A stretch of 64,000 nucleotides of DNA from Salinarimonas sp046292825 (GCF_046292825.1 NZ_JBKBQG010000012.1:36252-100251); one strand, 5' to 3'; shown: positions 8,100-17,757, counted from the first letter of the stretch. Made by a program: numbers and translations. The notes: generated from the sequence alone by a model not told the origin.

Positions 8100-9532
8100 G
8101 CCGCATCGGCGCCGACACCGCGACGGGCGCGGAGCACGGCGGAGCGCGCCCGCGCGGGCGGGGCGTCCTGCGCGCGCTCTGGCGTCCGCTCGCGACCTCC
8201 GGCGCCGCCTACGACAGAAGCGCGAGCTGGCTCGCCTCGCTGATGCCGAAGGGCCTCTACGCGCGCTCGCTGATCATCATCATCGCGCCGATCGTGCTCC
8301 TGCAATCGATCATCGCCTATATCTTCATGGAGCGGCACTGGCAGACCGTGACGATGCGGCTCTCCTCGGCCGTGTCGTCGGACGTCGCGGCGCTCATCGA
8401 CGTCTGGGAGACCTATCCGCAGGATCCGGAGGGCCGCACCCTGCGGCGCATCGCGGCCCAGAGGCTCGGGCTCGACGTCGAGATCATCCGCGGCGTCGAC
8501 CTGCCGCCGCCGGGACCCAAACCCTTCTTCTCGATCCTCGACGCCGCGCTCTCCGAGCAGCTCGGCGCGCGCATCTCGCGGCCCTATTGGATCGACACGG
8601 TCGGGCGCTCGAATCTCGTCGAGATCCGGGTCAAGCTCGACGACGGCGTCATGCGCGTCATGGCGCGGCGCAGCCAGACCTACGCCTCGAACTCGCACAT
8701 CTTCCTCTTGTGGATGGTCGGCTCCTCGCTCGTCCTCATGGGCATCGCGATCCTGTTCCTGCGCAACCAGATCCGCCCGATCACCGCGCTCGCCGACGCC
8801 GCGGAGAGCTACGGCAAGGGGCGCGACGTCGAGTTCCGCCCGCGCGGCGCCCGCGAGGTACGCAAGGCCGGCCACGCCTTCATCGAGATGAAGCGGCGCA
8901 TCGAGCGCGCGCGCGACCAGCGCATGACCATGCTCAACGGCGTCAGCCACGACCTGCGCACCATCCTCACCCGCTTCAAGCTCTCGCTCGCGCTGATCGG
9001 CAAGGGCGAGGAGATCGAGGATCTGCGCCGCGACGTCGACGAGATGAGCCGCATGCTCGAGGGCTATCTCGCCTTCGCCCGCGGCGACGCCGGCGAGCAG
9101 GCGGTGGAGACGGATCTGCGCGCGCTCGTCGAGGAGCTCGTCGGCGACGCGATGCGCCACGGCCACCCCGCCACCGTCCGTATCGAGGGCGACGCGACGG
9201 TGATCGTGCGGCCGGACGCCTTCCGGCGCATGCTGTCGAACCTCGTGTCGAACGCCGCGCGCTACGGCGAGCGCATCGCCGTCGACGCCGTCCACGAGGG
9301 GCGCTGGCTCACGGTGACGGTCGACGACGACGGCCCCGGCATCCCCGAGGCGATGCGCGAGGAGGTGTTCAAGCCCTTCGTGCGGCTCGACGAGGCGCGC
9401 AACCAGGACGAGGGCGGCTCCGGCCTCGGCCTCGCCATCGCCCGCGACATCGCCCGCGCCCATGGCGGCGACATTTCGCTCGACGACAGCCCGCTCGGCG
9501 GCCTTCGCGCCACGGTCCGCCTGCCCGCGTGA
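8096..9532 (+). CDS. Membrane sensor histidine kinase (EnvZ-like)
   Basis: 478 residues: cytoplasmic N-terminus, first membrane helix at about 55-77, a periplasmic sensor segment of about 120 residues, second helix near 205-222, HAMP, then a dimerisation/phosphotransfer helix with His near residue 285 (NGVSHDLRTILTRF), N-box NLVSNAARYGE, and ATP-lid motifs DDDGPGIP and GGSGLGLAI. The start ATG overlaps the response-regulator stop, so they form a cognate pair. It ends 6 bases from the convergent extensin-like gene. Confidence 0.92.
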   Translation: MSRIGADTATGAEHGGARPRGRGVLRALWRPLATSGAAYDRSASWLASLMPKGLYARSLIIIIAPIVLLQSIIAYIFMERHWQTVTMRLSSAVSSDVAALIDVWETYPQDPEGRTLRRIAAQRLGLDVEIIRGVDLPPPGPKPFFSILDAALSEQLGARISRPYWIDTVGRSNLVEIRVKLDDGVMRVMARRSQTYASNSHIFLLWMVGSSLVLMGIAILFLRNQIRPITALADAAESYGKGRDVEFRPRGAREVRKAGHAFIEMKRRIERARDQRMTMLNGVSHDLRTILTRFKLSLALIGKGEEIEDLRRDVDEMSRMLEGYLAFARGDAGEQAVETDLRALVEELVGDAMRHGHPATVRIEGDATVIVRPDAFRRMLSNLVSNAARYGERIAVDAVHEGRWLTVTVDDDGPGIPEAMREEVFKPFVRLDEARNQDEGGSGLGLAIARDIARAHGGDISLDDSPLGGLRATVRLPA

Positions 9533-9538
9533 GGGGGC

Positions 9539-10348
9539 TCAATAGAGGCCGATGATCCCCAGCGCCCGGCGCAGGGGATCGGTGGGGAGCGTCCCCGCCC
9601 GCGGAGCGTCGGGAAGCGGGCTCGGCGTGCGCGCCGCAGGGGTCTGCGCGACCGGGATCTCGTCGAGACGCGAGCGGAAATCGATCTGCGGGCGGCAGAC
9701 GCGGCGCTCGCCGCGGGCGTCGTGGCGGGCGAGGTCGAGGTGGAAATGGTCGTGGTGGAAGGCGTCCGAGCCCGGCCCGAGCACGGTGGTGAAGATTCCG
9801 CAGGCACCGACGAACGCCTCGCGCAGGAAGTCGCGCTCCTGCGGCGCTCCGCGCCAGCCGCGCGCGACGGTGATCGTGCGGCCGTCTTCCAGGGTGAAGG
9901 ACATCACGTCGACCGCGTTGCCGAAGGCGTGCTCGGACTTGCGCGCGCCGCGTTGGGAATTGCGGGTGCGGCAGGCATAGGAGCCCGAATGGATCTCGGT
10001 GACGCGCGCCCCGAGATGCAGCATCGCGGCGGGCTGGACGACGGCGTCGAGCCAATCCTGCGTCGCAGCGACCGTCGGGCAATTGAGGACGGCGTCCTGG
10101 CGCAGCGACACCGCCCCGCCCGACAGGGCGGTGACCTGGAGGGGATGGTCCATCCCGCAGATGCCCGGTCCGTTGATCGCCGGGCGCAACGACATGTAGG
10201 CGGAGGGCTCGACCCGGCGCTCGCGCAGGCACTGCGCCTCCGCCTGCCCGCGCCAGGCCTCGCGCTCCTCGAAATCGAACCACCCGCAGCCCGCGAGCGC
10301 GAGCACGGCCGTAAAAGCGAGGAGGGCAGTCGATACGCGACGCGACAT
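9539..10348 (-). CDS. Extensin-like family lipoprotein (putative D-Ala-D-Ala-peptidase-fold)
   Basis: The 269-residue protein begins with a lipoprotein signal peptide and lipobox LAGC at about 18-21. The rest matches the extensin-like C-terminal domain (ExtC) common in rhizobia: paired cysteines, SGSYACRTRN, SEHAFGNAVDVMSF and the HHDHFHLDL metal-binding-like motif. The fold is related to LAS-type metallopeptidases that cut peptidoglycan, so an envelope hydrolase role is plausible but unproven. No operon partner. Confidence 0.8.
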   Translation of the reverse strand: MSRRVSTALLAFTAVLALAGCGWFDFEEREAWRGQAEAQCLRERRVEPSAYMSLRPAINGPGICGMDHPLQVTALSGGAVSLRQDAVLNCPTVAATQDWLDAVVQPAAMLHLGARVTEIHSGSYACRTRNSQRGARKSEHAFGNAVDVMSFTLEDGRTITVARGWRGAPQERDFLREAFVGACGIFTTVLGPGSDAFHHDHFHLDLARHDARGERRVCRPQIDFRSRLDEIPVAQTPAARTPSPLPDAPRAGTLPTDPLRRALGIIGLY

Positions 10349-10413
10349 GAGGCGAGAATCGTCGCGATGTCCTTGACGAAGGGTTAAGGACGGCGGCCGG
10401 CGGCGCGCACCAC

Positions 10414-10444
10414 GAAAAAAGGGCGGCGCTGCGCACGCCGCCCT
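10414..10444 (-). terminator. Rho-independent terminator
   Basis: On the minus strand a 9-base-pair stem AGGGCGGCG / CGCCGCCCT with a 7-base loop is followed by six T residues. It lies downstream of the DUF2852 gene (after the repeat) and just before the extensin-like gene, so it separates the two. Confidence 0.75.
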
Positions 10445-10507
10445 CGTTCTCCGTCGTATCGCGGGTGAGACCCGCCGGCGTCATATCTCGGAACCCGCTC
10501 GAAGGCT

Positions 10508-10684
10508 GTCATCCCGGGCCGCGAAGCGGACCCGGGACCCATAAACTCGACGAAAGCTCGAGCGCGCATGCCGCGCTCGCTCCGCTACATTTGAGCAGCT
10601 TTCGTCGGAGAAACGCAGCCTAAAGGCTGCGACCGACGCGTCGTGGTTCTGGGTCCCGGATCGCCTTCGGCGTCCGGGATGACA
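10508..10684. repeat. Family-A mosaic palindromic repeat (full copy)
   Basis: This ~177-base element fills most of the 10349-10707 gap. It starts gtcatcccgggccgcgaag and ends in the complementary ggcgtccgggatgac. Internal palindromes are gagcgcgcatgccgcgctc and the cgcagcctaaaggctgcg hairpin. Related copies occur at about 15395, 30192, 32220, 37001, 63326 and 63566. It lies in the 3' region of the DUF2852 gene, upstream of its terminator. No open reading frame with coding character is present. Confidence 0.85.
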
Positions 10685-10707
10685 CCCCGAGAGAAATCTC
10701 CGAACTC

Positions 10708-11133
10708 TCAGCCCTCGCTGCGGGGCTCGCCCGTCTCCTGACGGCGCGCGCGGCGCTCGTGCATGAAGCGGTCGAAGGTCTCCCGGTCGCGGGCGCGCTT
10801 GAGCTCGTCGAGGAAATCCGCGAAGGCGCGGCTCTCTTCCTCGAGGCGGCGGCGCTCGGCCTCGAGCTCGGCGATGCGCATGCGCTTGTACTCGTCGAAG
10901 GCCGCGTTGCCGGTGCCGCCGAACTGGTCGAAGCGCATGTTCCAGGAGGCCGCGCCGTTGCCGGTCTTCGGCCAGTCCCACACGCCCTCCTCCTTCAGCC
11001 GCCAGAGCTTCCAGGCGACATAGGCGAGGCCGACGGGCCAGAAGATCAGGAAGGCGAGGAGAACGAAGACGATCTCCCAGGCCTTGAACCGACGGAGGAT
11101 TTCCGACGGCGAGAAGGTGGCGGTGGTATTCAT
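10708..11133 (-). CDS. DUF2852 family membrane protein
   Basis: 141 residues: a short N-terminus, one strongly hydrophobic helix (about 19-45, WEIVFVLLAFLIFWPVGLAY), a conserved aromatic segment (WDWPKTGNG...NMRFDQF), and a charged coiled-coil-like C-terminus rich in Arg/Glu. This matches the alphaproteobacterial DUF2852 family, of unknown function. The start at 11133 follows a purine-rich GAGAGGACC. It is transcribed alone and ends before a T-run terminator at 10414. Confidence 0.8.
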   Translation of the reverse strand: MNTTATFSPSEILRRFKAWEIVFVLLAFLIFWPVGLAYVAWKLWRLKEEGVWDWPKTGNGAASWNMRFDQFGGTGNAAFDEYKRMRIAELEAERRRLEEESRAFADFLDELKRARDRETFDRFMHERRARRQETGEPRSEG

Positions 11134-11304
11134 GGTCCTCTCCGACTTTCGAGAGGGGAAGATAGGAAGCCCCGCGCCGGGACGAAAGAGGCGTCGCGAA
11201 AACCACCTGCGCTCGCCGCGATTGCGACGCTCGCGGGCATGGCCTAGGATGATCGCCGGAAGCGGGCGGAAAGCCCCGCGCGAGCGGCTCTCGAGGGCGG
11301 GACG

Positions 11305-13704
11305 GTGACGGCTCGGTCGATCGATCGCGAACATGCGCCGCCGGCGCTCGACACGCAAACGCGCCTGCGTCTGGCGCTCGAAGCCGCGGGCATGGGCGAC
11401 GCCGAGCTCGACCTGCACACTCTGCGCTGCATTCGCTCCCCGTCCGTCGACGCCATGTTCGGCCTCGCGCCCGACGCCGCCGACGAAGACGGTCGCACGC
11501 TCCTCGCACGCATCCACCCGGACGACGCCGCGCGGGTGGAGGCGGCGATCGCGGAGGTGGCGCGGACCGGCGGGGCCTTCGCCGAGGAATTCCGCATACC
11601 CCTCGCCGATGGCGGCCGACGCTGGATCGCGTGGAGCGGCAAGGTGGTGTCCGTCGAGGGGGACCGGCGGCTCGTCGGCGTGCTGCGCGAGGTGACCGAT
11701 CGCAAGGACACGCAGGAGGCGCTGCGGGCGAGCGAGGAGCGCTATCGCCTCGCCACCCTCGCCTTCCGCGGCTTCGTCTACGATTGGGACGTGGCGACGA
11801 ACGCCGTCGTGCGCTCCGCCGGCCTCCACGAGGTGCTCGGCTACGCGCCCGACGAGGTCGAGCCGTGCCTCGCCTGGTGGCGCGAGCAGATCCACCCCGA
11901 GGATCGCAAGATCTGCGAGGCGCGCGTCGAGAGCCTCGTCGCGGCCGGCGCCACGCGCTTCGCGACCGAGGTGCGCGCGCGCCACAAGGACGGCCATTGG
12001 GTCTGGCTCGCCGATCGCGGCAACATCGTGCGCGACGCGACGGGCACCCCGGTGCGCGTCGTCGGCACCACGATCGACGTGAGCGAGACCCGCGCCGCCC
12101 AGGAGGCCCTGCGCGAGAGCGAGGAGCGCTTGCGCCGCTCCGAGCGCTCCCTGCGCATGGCCACCGAGGCCGCGCAGATGTACTCCTGGGAGATCGATCT
12201 GCGGACGCTGACCATCGCCTGGGGATCGAATGCCGAGCCCGCTCTGGGGCTGCCTCCCGGCACGCTGCCGCCGACCTTCGCGGCGACGCTCGCCCTGGTC
12301 CATGCGGAAGACGCCTCGCGCATCGGCGAGGAGGTCGGCACCGCCATGGAGCGCGGCGAGGATTTCGAGATCGAGTTCCGGATCAGGGCGCCGCAGGGTC
12401 TCGTCTGGGTCTGGTCGCAGGGCGTGGCGGTGCGCGACGAGGACGGGCGGCTCGTGCGCTATGTCGGCGTCGGTCGCAACGTCACCGACCGGATGCGCTA
12501 TCAGGAGGAGCTGCGCCGCCAGGTCCACGAGCGCACCCTCGCCGCCGAGGAGGCGCTCTCGCGGCTCTACGAGGCGCAGAAGCTCGAGTCGATCGGCCAG
12601 CTCACCGGCGGCGTCGCGCACGACTTCAACAACCTGCTCGCGGCGATCCTCTCCAACCTCGAACTCCTGCGCAAGCGCATCGGCGACGATCCGCGGTCGC
12701 TGCGCCTCCTCGACGGCGCCGTCCAGGGCGCCGAGCGCGGCGCCTCGCTGACGCGCCGGCTCCTCGCTTTCGCGCGGCGCCAGGATCTGCAGACGCAGAG
12801 CGTGTCCCTGTCCGCGCTCGTCGGCGGCATGATCGAGCTCCTGAGCCGCTCGCTGGGCCCGGGCGTGCGCATCGTGACCGAGCTTCCCGACGATCTCCCC
12901 CTCGTCGCCGTCGACGCGCATCAGCTCGAACTCGCGCTCCTCAACCTCGCGGTGAATGCCCGCGACGCGATGCCGGGCGGGGGAACGCTCACCATCGCCG
13001 CGCGCGCCGGCGCGCCCGCCCCGCACGGCCTGCCGAGCGGCGACTATCTCTGCCTCTCCGTCGCCGACACGGGCGCAGGGATGGACGGCGCGACGCTGCG
13101 GCGGGCGACGGAGCCCTTCTTCACCACCAAAGGCGTCGGGAAGGGCACGGGGCTCGGCCTCTCGATGGTGCACGGCCTCGCCGTCCAGTCCGGCGGCGCG
13201 CTCACCCTCGACAGCCACCCCGGCGCCGGCACGCGGGTGTGCCTGTGGCTGCCGCGTGCGAGCGAGACGCCGCGCGCGCCGGATGCGCCCGCCGGCGCCG
13301 TCCCCTCCCCTGCCCGCGCCGCCACCGCGCCCGGTGCGTCGCCGCGTCCCCTGTCGGTGCTCGTCGTCGACGACGACGCCCTCGTGCGGATGGGCACCGC
13401 CTCGATGCTGGAGGACCTCGGCCACGAGCCGATCGAGGCCGAATCCGGCCCCGAGGCGCTCGCGATTCTCGCGAGCGGGCAGCCGATCGACATCGTCGTC
13501 ACCGATCACGCGATGCCGGGCATGACCGGCACCGAGCTCGCCGCGCGCATCCGCGCCGAGCGGCCGGGCCTGCCGGTCGCGCTCGCGACGGGCTATGCCG
13601 AATTGCCGAACGGCGAGCGCGTCGACCTCCCGCGCCTCGCCAAGCCCTTCCGGCAGGAAGACCTCGCCGCGCTCCTCGAGACGCTCGCCGCCGCGCTCGC
13701 CTGA
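11305..13704 (+). CDS. Soluble hybrid histidine kinase with three PAS domains and C-terminal receiver
   Basis: 799 residues with no membrane segments, so probably cytoplasmic. Three PAS_3-type sensor units follow one another (about 15-140, 145-265, 275-400), each ending in a PAC-like DVTDR/ETRAAQE segment. Next come a phosphotransfer helix with His near 439 (GGVAHDFNNLLAAI), an ATPase domain (NLAVNARDAMP, DTGAGMD, GKGTGLGLSMV) and a receiver with DDDA, phosphoacceptor in VTDHAMPGMTG and LAKPF. It belongs to the HisKA_4/FixL-like group common in methylobacteria. The gene begins with GTG and no cognate output regulator is adjacent. Confidence 0.9.
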   Translation: MTARSIDREHAPPALDTQTRLRLALEAAGMGDAELDLHTLRCIRSPSVDAMFGLAPDAADEDGRTLLARIHPDDAARVEAAIAEVARTGGAFAEEFRIPLADGGRRWIAWSGKVVSVEGDRRLVGVLREVTDRKDTQEALRASEERYRLATLAFRGFVYDWDVATNAVVRSAGLHEVLGYAPDEVEPCLAWWREQIHPEDRKICEARVESLVAAGATRFATEVRARHKDGHWVWLADRGNIVRDATGTPVRVVGTTIDVSETRAAQEALRESEERLRRSERSLRMATEAAQMYSWEIDLRTLTIAWGSNAEPALGLPPGTLPPTFAATLALVHAEDASRIGEEVGTAMERGEDFEIEFRIRAPQGLVWVWSQGVAVRDEDGRLVRYVGVGRNVTDRMRYQEELRRQVHERTLAAEEALSRLYEAQKLESIGQLTGGVAHDFNNLLAAILSNLELLRKRIGDDPRSLRLLDGAVQGAERGASLTRRLLAFARRQDLQTQSVSLSALVGGMIELLSRSLGPGVRIVTELPDDLPLVAVDAHQLELALLNLAVNARDAMPGGGTLTIAARAGAPAPHGLPSGDYLCLSVADTGAGMDGATLRRATEPFFTTKGVGKGTGLGLSMVHGLAVQSGGALTLDSHPGAGTRVCLWLPRASETPRAPDAPAGAVPSPARAATAPGASPRPLSVLVVDDDALVRMGTASMLEDLGHEPIEAESGPEALAILASGQPIDIVVTDHAMPGMTGTELAARIRAERPGLPVALATGYAELPNGERVDLPRLAKPFRQEDLAALLETLAAALA

Positions 13705-13787
13705 GCCGCCCGCCTCGGCGTGCCTGCGATGGAACGAAGGTGCGGCTTCGCACGTCCTCCTCTCCGCGTTGTGAGGAGCACCAGAGG

Positions 13788-15368
13788 ATGCAGCCGCGCT
13801 TCGAGGTGGGTACGATCGATATCGCGATCGCCGTCGCCTACATCATCGGCATCATCCTCATCGGCTGGTGGATCGGCCGCTCGCAGAAGGACGCGGACAG
13901 CTTCCTCTCCGGCCGCGGCGCGGTCTGGCCGCTGATCGGCTTCTCCTTGATGGCGGCGAACCTCTCGGGCACCTCCTATATCGGGCTTGCGGGCGCGGGC
14001 TACGGCGACGGCATCGCCGTGTGGAACTACGAGTGGATCGCGACCCTCGTCCTCGTGTTCTTCGCGCTGTTCATCCTGCCCTTCTACCTGCGCGCCAAGG
14101 TCTCGACGATGCCCGAGTTCCTCGAGCGCCGCTACGACGGGCGCGCGCGCACGACGTTCTCGGCCTTCTCGGTCGGCACCGCGATCTTCATCGACAGCGC
14201 GGGCGCGCTGTTCGCCGGCGCGATCACGCTGCAGCTCCTGTTTCCCGAAACGCCGCTGTGGATCCTGATCGCGGCGATCGCATTTCTCGGCGGCATCTAC
14301 GTCATCCTGGGCGGGCTCAAGGCGGTGATGGTGACGGACACCATCCAGGGCGTGCTCCTGCTCCTCGCCGGCGGCGTGATCTTCGTGATGGTCTTCATCG
14401 AGCTCGGCTCCTGGGAGGCGGTGCGCGCGGCCGCGCCCGAGGACGGGCTGACCATCGCCAAGCCCGCCGACGACGATTTCTTCCCCTGGCCGGGCATCTT
14501 CACCGGCGCGATCTGGCTCGGCTTCTACTATTGGACCACGAACCACATGGTCGTGCAGAAGGTGCTCGCGGCCAAGGACGTGAATCACGGCCGCTGGGGC
14601 GCCCTGTTCGCCGGCTTCATGCAGGTGCCGCTCCTCTTCCTCCTGATCCTGCCCGGCCTGATGGGTCGCGCGATCTTCCCCGACCTCGAAGACCAGGATC
14701 AGATCTGGCCCGCCCTCGTCTTCGACTTCCTGCCGACGGGCCTGCGCGGCCTCGCGCTCGCGGCGCTCGTCGCGGCTCTGATGTCGACGGTCGATTCCGT
14801 CCTCAACGGCAGCGCCTCGCTCGTCGTCAACGATTTCGTCAAGAAACGCGTCGATTGGGAGGATCGCCGGCTCCTCCTCCTCTCGAAGGGATTGGTCGGC
14901 GTGTTCATGGTGATCGCGGCCGCGTGGGCGCCGGTGATCGCGACCTTCGGCGGCATCGTCGAATATTTCCAGTCCTTCCTCGGCTACATCACCATGCCGG
15001 TCGTGGTCGTCTTCCTCGGCGGCCTGTTCAGCGCCCGCCCGCCCCGGCACGCGGCCTTCTGGACGCTCGCGATCGGCATTCCGCTCGGCCTCGTCGGCTT
15101 CGCGGGCGCGGAGGTGCTCGGGCTGTGGGAGATCCAGTTCCTCTACGGCACCGGCGTGATGTTCCTCGTCTCCCTCGCCGTCTTCGGCGCGATCACCTTC
15201 CTCTCTTCTCCGCCCGACCTCGACGAGCCCGACGAGCTCGTCTGGAGCCGCCGCTTCTGGCACGAGGAGACGAAGGACCTCGCCGATCTGCCGCGTTGGA
15301 AGAACTACCGATGGATCGCCGGCGCGATCGTCGCGGTCACGCTCGCGCTGGTGGTGGTGTTCATCTGA
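13788..15368 (+). CDS. Sodium:solute symporter (SSS family)
   Basis: A 526-residue polytopic protein (about 13-14 helices) beginning with an extracytoplasmic short tail and GTIDIAIAVAYIIGIILIG. SFLSGRG and SLMAANLSGTSYIGLAGAGY are the sodium-site and substrate-site signatures of SSS carriers, closest in style to SglT-type sugar transporters. GAGGAG lies about 12 bases before the ATG. It sits 83 bases after the PAS-kinase gene on the same strand, so a sensor-transporter relationship is possible but unproven. The cargo (sugar, organic acid or other) is not determined. Confidence 0.88.
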   Translation: MQPRFEVGTIDIAIAVAYIIGIILIGWWIGRSQKDADSFLSGRGAVWPLIGFSLMAANLSGTSYIGLAGAGYGDGIAVWNYEWIATLVLVFFALFILPFYLRAKVSTMPEFLERRYDGRARTTFSAFSVGTAIFIDSAGALFAGAITLQLLFPETPLWILIAAIAFLGGIYVILGGLKAVMVTDTIQGVLLLLAGGVIFVMVFIELGSWEAVRAAAPEDGLTIAKPADDDFFPWPGIFTGAIWLGFYYWTTNHMVVQKVLAAKDVNHGRWGALFAGFMQVPLLFLLILPGLMGRAIFPDLEDQDQIWPALVFDFLPTGLRGLALAALVAALMSTVDSVLNGSASLVVNDFVKKRVDWEDRRLLLLSKGLVGVFMVIAAAWAPVIATFGGIVEYFQSFLGYITMPVVVVFLGGLFSARPPRHAAFWTLAIGIPLGLVGFAGAEVLGLWEIQFLYGTGVMFLVSLAVFGAITFLSSPPDLDEPDELVWSRRFWHEETKDLADLPRWKNYRWIAGAIVAVTLALVVVFI

Positions 15369-15394
15369 GCGGCTGGAGATCGTTCTTCTGGGTT

Positions 15395-15572
15395 GTCATC
15401 CCGGACGCCAAAGGCGATCCGGGATCCATATCCGCAACGTCTCAGTCGCAGCCTGTAGGCTGCGTTTCTGCGACGGTCGATGCTGAAAAGGGAGCCGAGC
15501 GAGCGCGACATGCGCGCTCGGACAATCGTCGAGGATCTAGGTCCCGGGTCCGCTTCGCGGCCCGGGATGACA
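15395..15572. repeat. Family-A repeat, inverted orientation
   Basis: This copy reads as the reverse of the one at 10508: it starts gtcatcccggacgccaaagg and ends cgcttcgcggcccgggatgac. It directly follows the symporter gene and is followed 19 bases later by a family-B element, forming a composite that fills the 15369-15851 gap. Confidence 0.85.
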
Positions 15573-15591
15573 CCGTCGGGGCGGCCCCTCC

Positions 15592-15784
15592 GTGTCATCC
15601 CCGGCCGGAGCACGCGTAGCGTGCGCAGGGGAAGGGGACCCAGCACAAGACGTGTGCGGAGCACACTGTCGTGCCGCCGACCAGGCGGCTAGACGCCGCC
15701 GCAAGCGCTTGCTCCGCAAGCAATTTTAACGCTCTCGTCCCCTTCCCCTCCGGTCGCAAGCGACCTCCGGCCGGGGATGACACC
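15592..15784. repeat. Family-B mosaic palindromic repeat
   Basis: A ~193-base unit bounded by gtgtcatccccggccgga and tccggccggggatgacac. It contains the mini-palindromes cacgcgtagcgtg and gcttgctccgcaagc and the arms caggggaagggga / tccccttcccct. Other copies are at 32419 (inverted) and 63767 (truncated). No coding potential of its own. Confidence 0.85.
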
Positions 15785-15851
15785 GGTGGCGCGCTCAACC
15801 TATCGGCGCGACTGACTTGATGACAGCCGTCGAACGAACGACGAGCCGCGC

Positions 15852-17135
15852 TCACCGCCCCATCATCGTCGAGGGCAACCAGAGCGCGATCTGCGGGAAG
15901 GCGAGGACCAGCATCAGGCCGACCAGCAGGATCGCGGCGTAGGGCACGACGCCGAGAATGATCCGCTCGATCGGTGCCTTGGCGATCGCCTTGATCGTGA
16001 ACAGGTTCATGCCGACCGGCGGCGTGATCAGCGCGAGTTCGAGGTTGATCATCAACAGGATGCCGTACCAGATCGGATCGATGCCGAGGGCGGCGAGCAC
16101 GGGGAGCACGATCGGCGTGGTGATGAGGATGATCGAGATCGTCTCGAGGAACATGCCGAGGATGAAGACGATCAGCATCACCGCGAGCAGGAATTCGAGC
16201 TGGCCGAGACCGTAGGTGGTCACGAGCGCCACGATCTCCTGCGGAATGCGCATCTTGGTGAGCACGTGGCTGAACACGGCGGCGGCCGCGAGGATCATGA
16301 AGATCATCGCAGCGGTGCGCGCCGCGTCCATCGCGCAGCGCCACAGATCGGCGAGCGAGAGCGTGCGGTAGATCCCCATCGCCACGACGAGCGCGGCGAG
16401 CGCTCCGGCGCCGGCGGCCTCGGTCGCGGTGAAGACGCCGAGATACATGCCGCCCAACACGAAGATCGGCAGGCACAATGCGAAGAAGGACTTGCGCAGA
16501 GCGGTCGCGACCTCTCCGAGGCTCGCGCGCGGCAGCCGCTTCACGGTCGTCGAGCGCCCCTGCGAGACCATGCACCACAGCGAGAACATGGCCGCGATCA
16601 TCAGCCCGGGCAGCACGCCCGCGATGAAGAGCTGGCCGATCGAGGCGTCCGCGATGACCGCGAAGAGCACCATCGGCCCAGACGGCGGGATCAGGATGCC
16701 GAGCGTGCCGCCGCCGCCGACGACGCCGTAGGCGGCCTTGTCCGAATAGCCGTAGCGCAGCATCTGCGGCACGGCGACCGCCCCGATCGTCAGCGCGGTG
16801 GCGACGCTCGAGCCCGAGATGGCGGCGAAGACCGTGCAGGCGGCGACCGTCGCGACGCCGAGCCCGCCGGGCAGATGACGCAGGAGCGTGTGCGCGGTGC
16901 CGTAGAGATCGTCGACGATCCGCCCGCGGATCATGATGTGCGCCATCAGCGTGAACAGCGGGATCGCGACGAGGAGATAGATGTTGAGCTTGCCGAAGAC
17001 GATCTCGCCGACGGCGCCGATCGAGCCGCCGCCGGCGAGCATCAGCGCACCGCCGAACAGGCCGAGCGCGGCGAAGACCGGGATGCCGGTGAGGATGACG
17101 AGAACGAGCCCGCCGAGAACGAAGAAGAGCCTCAA
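15852..17135 (-). CDS. dctM: TRAP transporter large permease subunit
   Basis: 427 residues, the normal DctM length, with about 12 helices and family motifs such as PLFTLMAHIMIRG, SGSSVATALTIG and GGGGTLGILIPPSGP. It forms the transport channel of a tripartite ATP-independent periplasmic importer driven by an ion gradient. Its start overlaps the stop of the small-permease gene by 4 bases. It is the last gene of the minus-strand TRAP operon. Confidence 0.93.
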   Translation of the reverse strand: MRLFFVLGGLVLVILTGIPVFAALGLFGGALMLAGGGSIGAVGEIVFGKLNIYLLVAIPLFTLMAHIMIRGRIVDDLYGTAHTLLRHLPGGLGVATVAACTVFAAISGSSVATALTIGAVAVPQMLRYGYSDKAAYGVVGGGGTLGILIPPSGPMVLFAVIADASIGQLFIAGVLPGLMIAAMFSLWCMVSQGRSTTVKRLPRASLGEVATALRKSFFALCLPIFVLGGMYLGVFTATEAAGAGALAALVVAMGIYRTLSLADLWRCAMDAARTAAMIFMILAAAAVFSHVLTKMRIPQEIVALVTTYGLGQLEFLLAVMLIVFILGMFLETISIILITTPIVLPVLAALGIDPIWYGILLMINLELALITPPVGMNLFTIKAIAKAPIERIILGVVPYAAILLVGLMLVLAFPQIALWLPSTMMGR

Positions 17136-17695
17136 CGCCGCTCCTCCGGCTCGGTGATGGCGGAGGGCGCGCCATGCGCCCCACCCGCCTCGACGGCGGA
17201 GGGCAGACCCATCGCCATGCGCAGCAGGCCCCCGAGCGCGGCGAGCGCGAGGAGCGCCCCGCCGAAGGGGATCAGCATCTGGGGGATGTGCATCGGCACG
17301 GAGAGATAGCCCGTCGAGCGGATGCCGAGCATCTGGGTGAAGGCGACGGTCTGCAATCCGCCATAGAGGAGCGCCGCGCCGACCAGGAACACCGCGACCT
17401 GGCCGAGCGCCTCGATCGCCCGCGCCATGCGCGGACCGAGCCGCGTCGTGAGCACGTCGACCGCGATGTGCTCGCCCCGCCGCAGCGCATCGGCGGCGGC
17501 GAGCATCACGATGCCCACGAGGAGATAGCCGACGAGCTCGTCCACCCAGGGGATCGGCCGGTTGAGAAAGTAGCGCATCCCGACCGAGTAGGAGACGAGC
17601 GCGAGCGAGGCGAGGAGAAGCGCCGCCGACAGCCCCGTCGCGACGAGCGCGAGGAGGCCGACCGCTCGGTCGATCACGCCGAGGACACGCCGCAT
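17132..17695 (-). CDS. dctQ: TRAP transporter small permease subunit
   Basis: 187 residues with four predicted helices and the DctQ-type motif RPIPWVDELVGYLLVGIVML. GAGGAG lies about 10 bases before the ATG. It is coupled to dctM by a 4-base overlap. It follows dctP after 72 bases, but the preceding ~200 bases of that gene are repeat sequence, which places a strong hairpin between the binding-protein and permease coding regions. Confidence 0.92.
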   Translation of the reverse strand: MRRVLGVIDRAVGLLALVATGLSAALLLASLALVSYSVGMRYFLNRPIPWVDELVGYLLVGIVMLAAADALRRGEHIAVDVLTTRLGPRMARAIEALGQVAVFLVGAALLYGGLQTVAFTQMLGIRSTGYLSVPMHIPQMLIPFGGALLALAALGGLLRMAMGLPSAVEAGGAHGAPSAITEPEERR

Positions 17696-17757
17696 GGTGG
17701 TGGTCTCCTCATTCGATTCGTTCGGCCATGCGGTATTCCCTTCCGCTTCGGCGCGCC

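Noticed and set aside
10708..13509. 933-codon minus-strand frame covering the PAS kinase
   Set aside because: Only its last 141 codons (from ATG 11133) are a real DUF2852 gene; the rest is a shadow of the kinase gene.
15592..15784. Family-B repeats as short protein genes
   Set aside because: Frames through them are not conserved between copies and translations are palindrome-derived; no ribosome sites.
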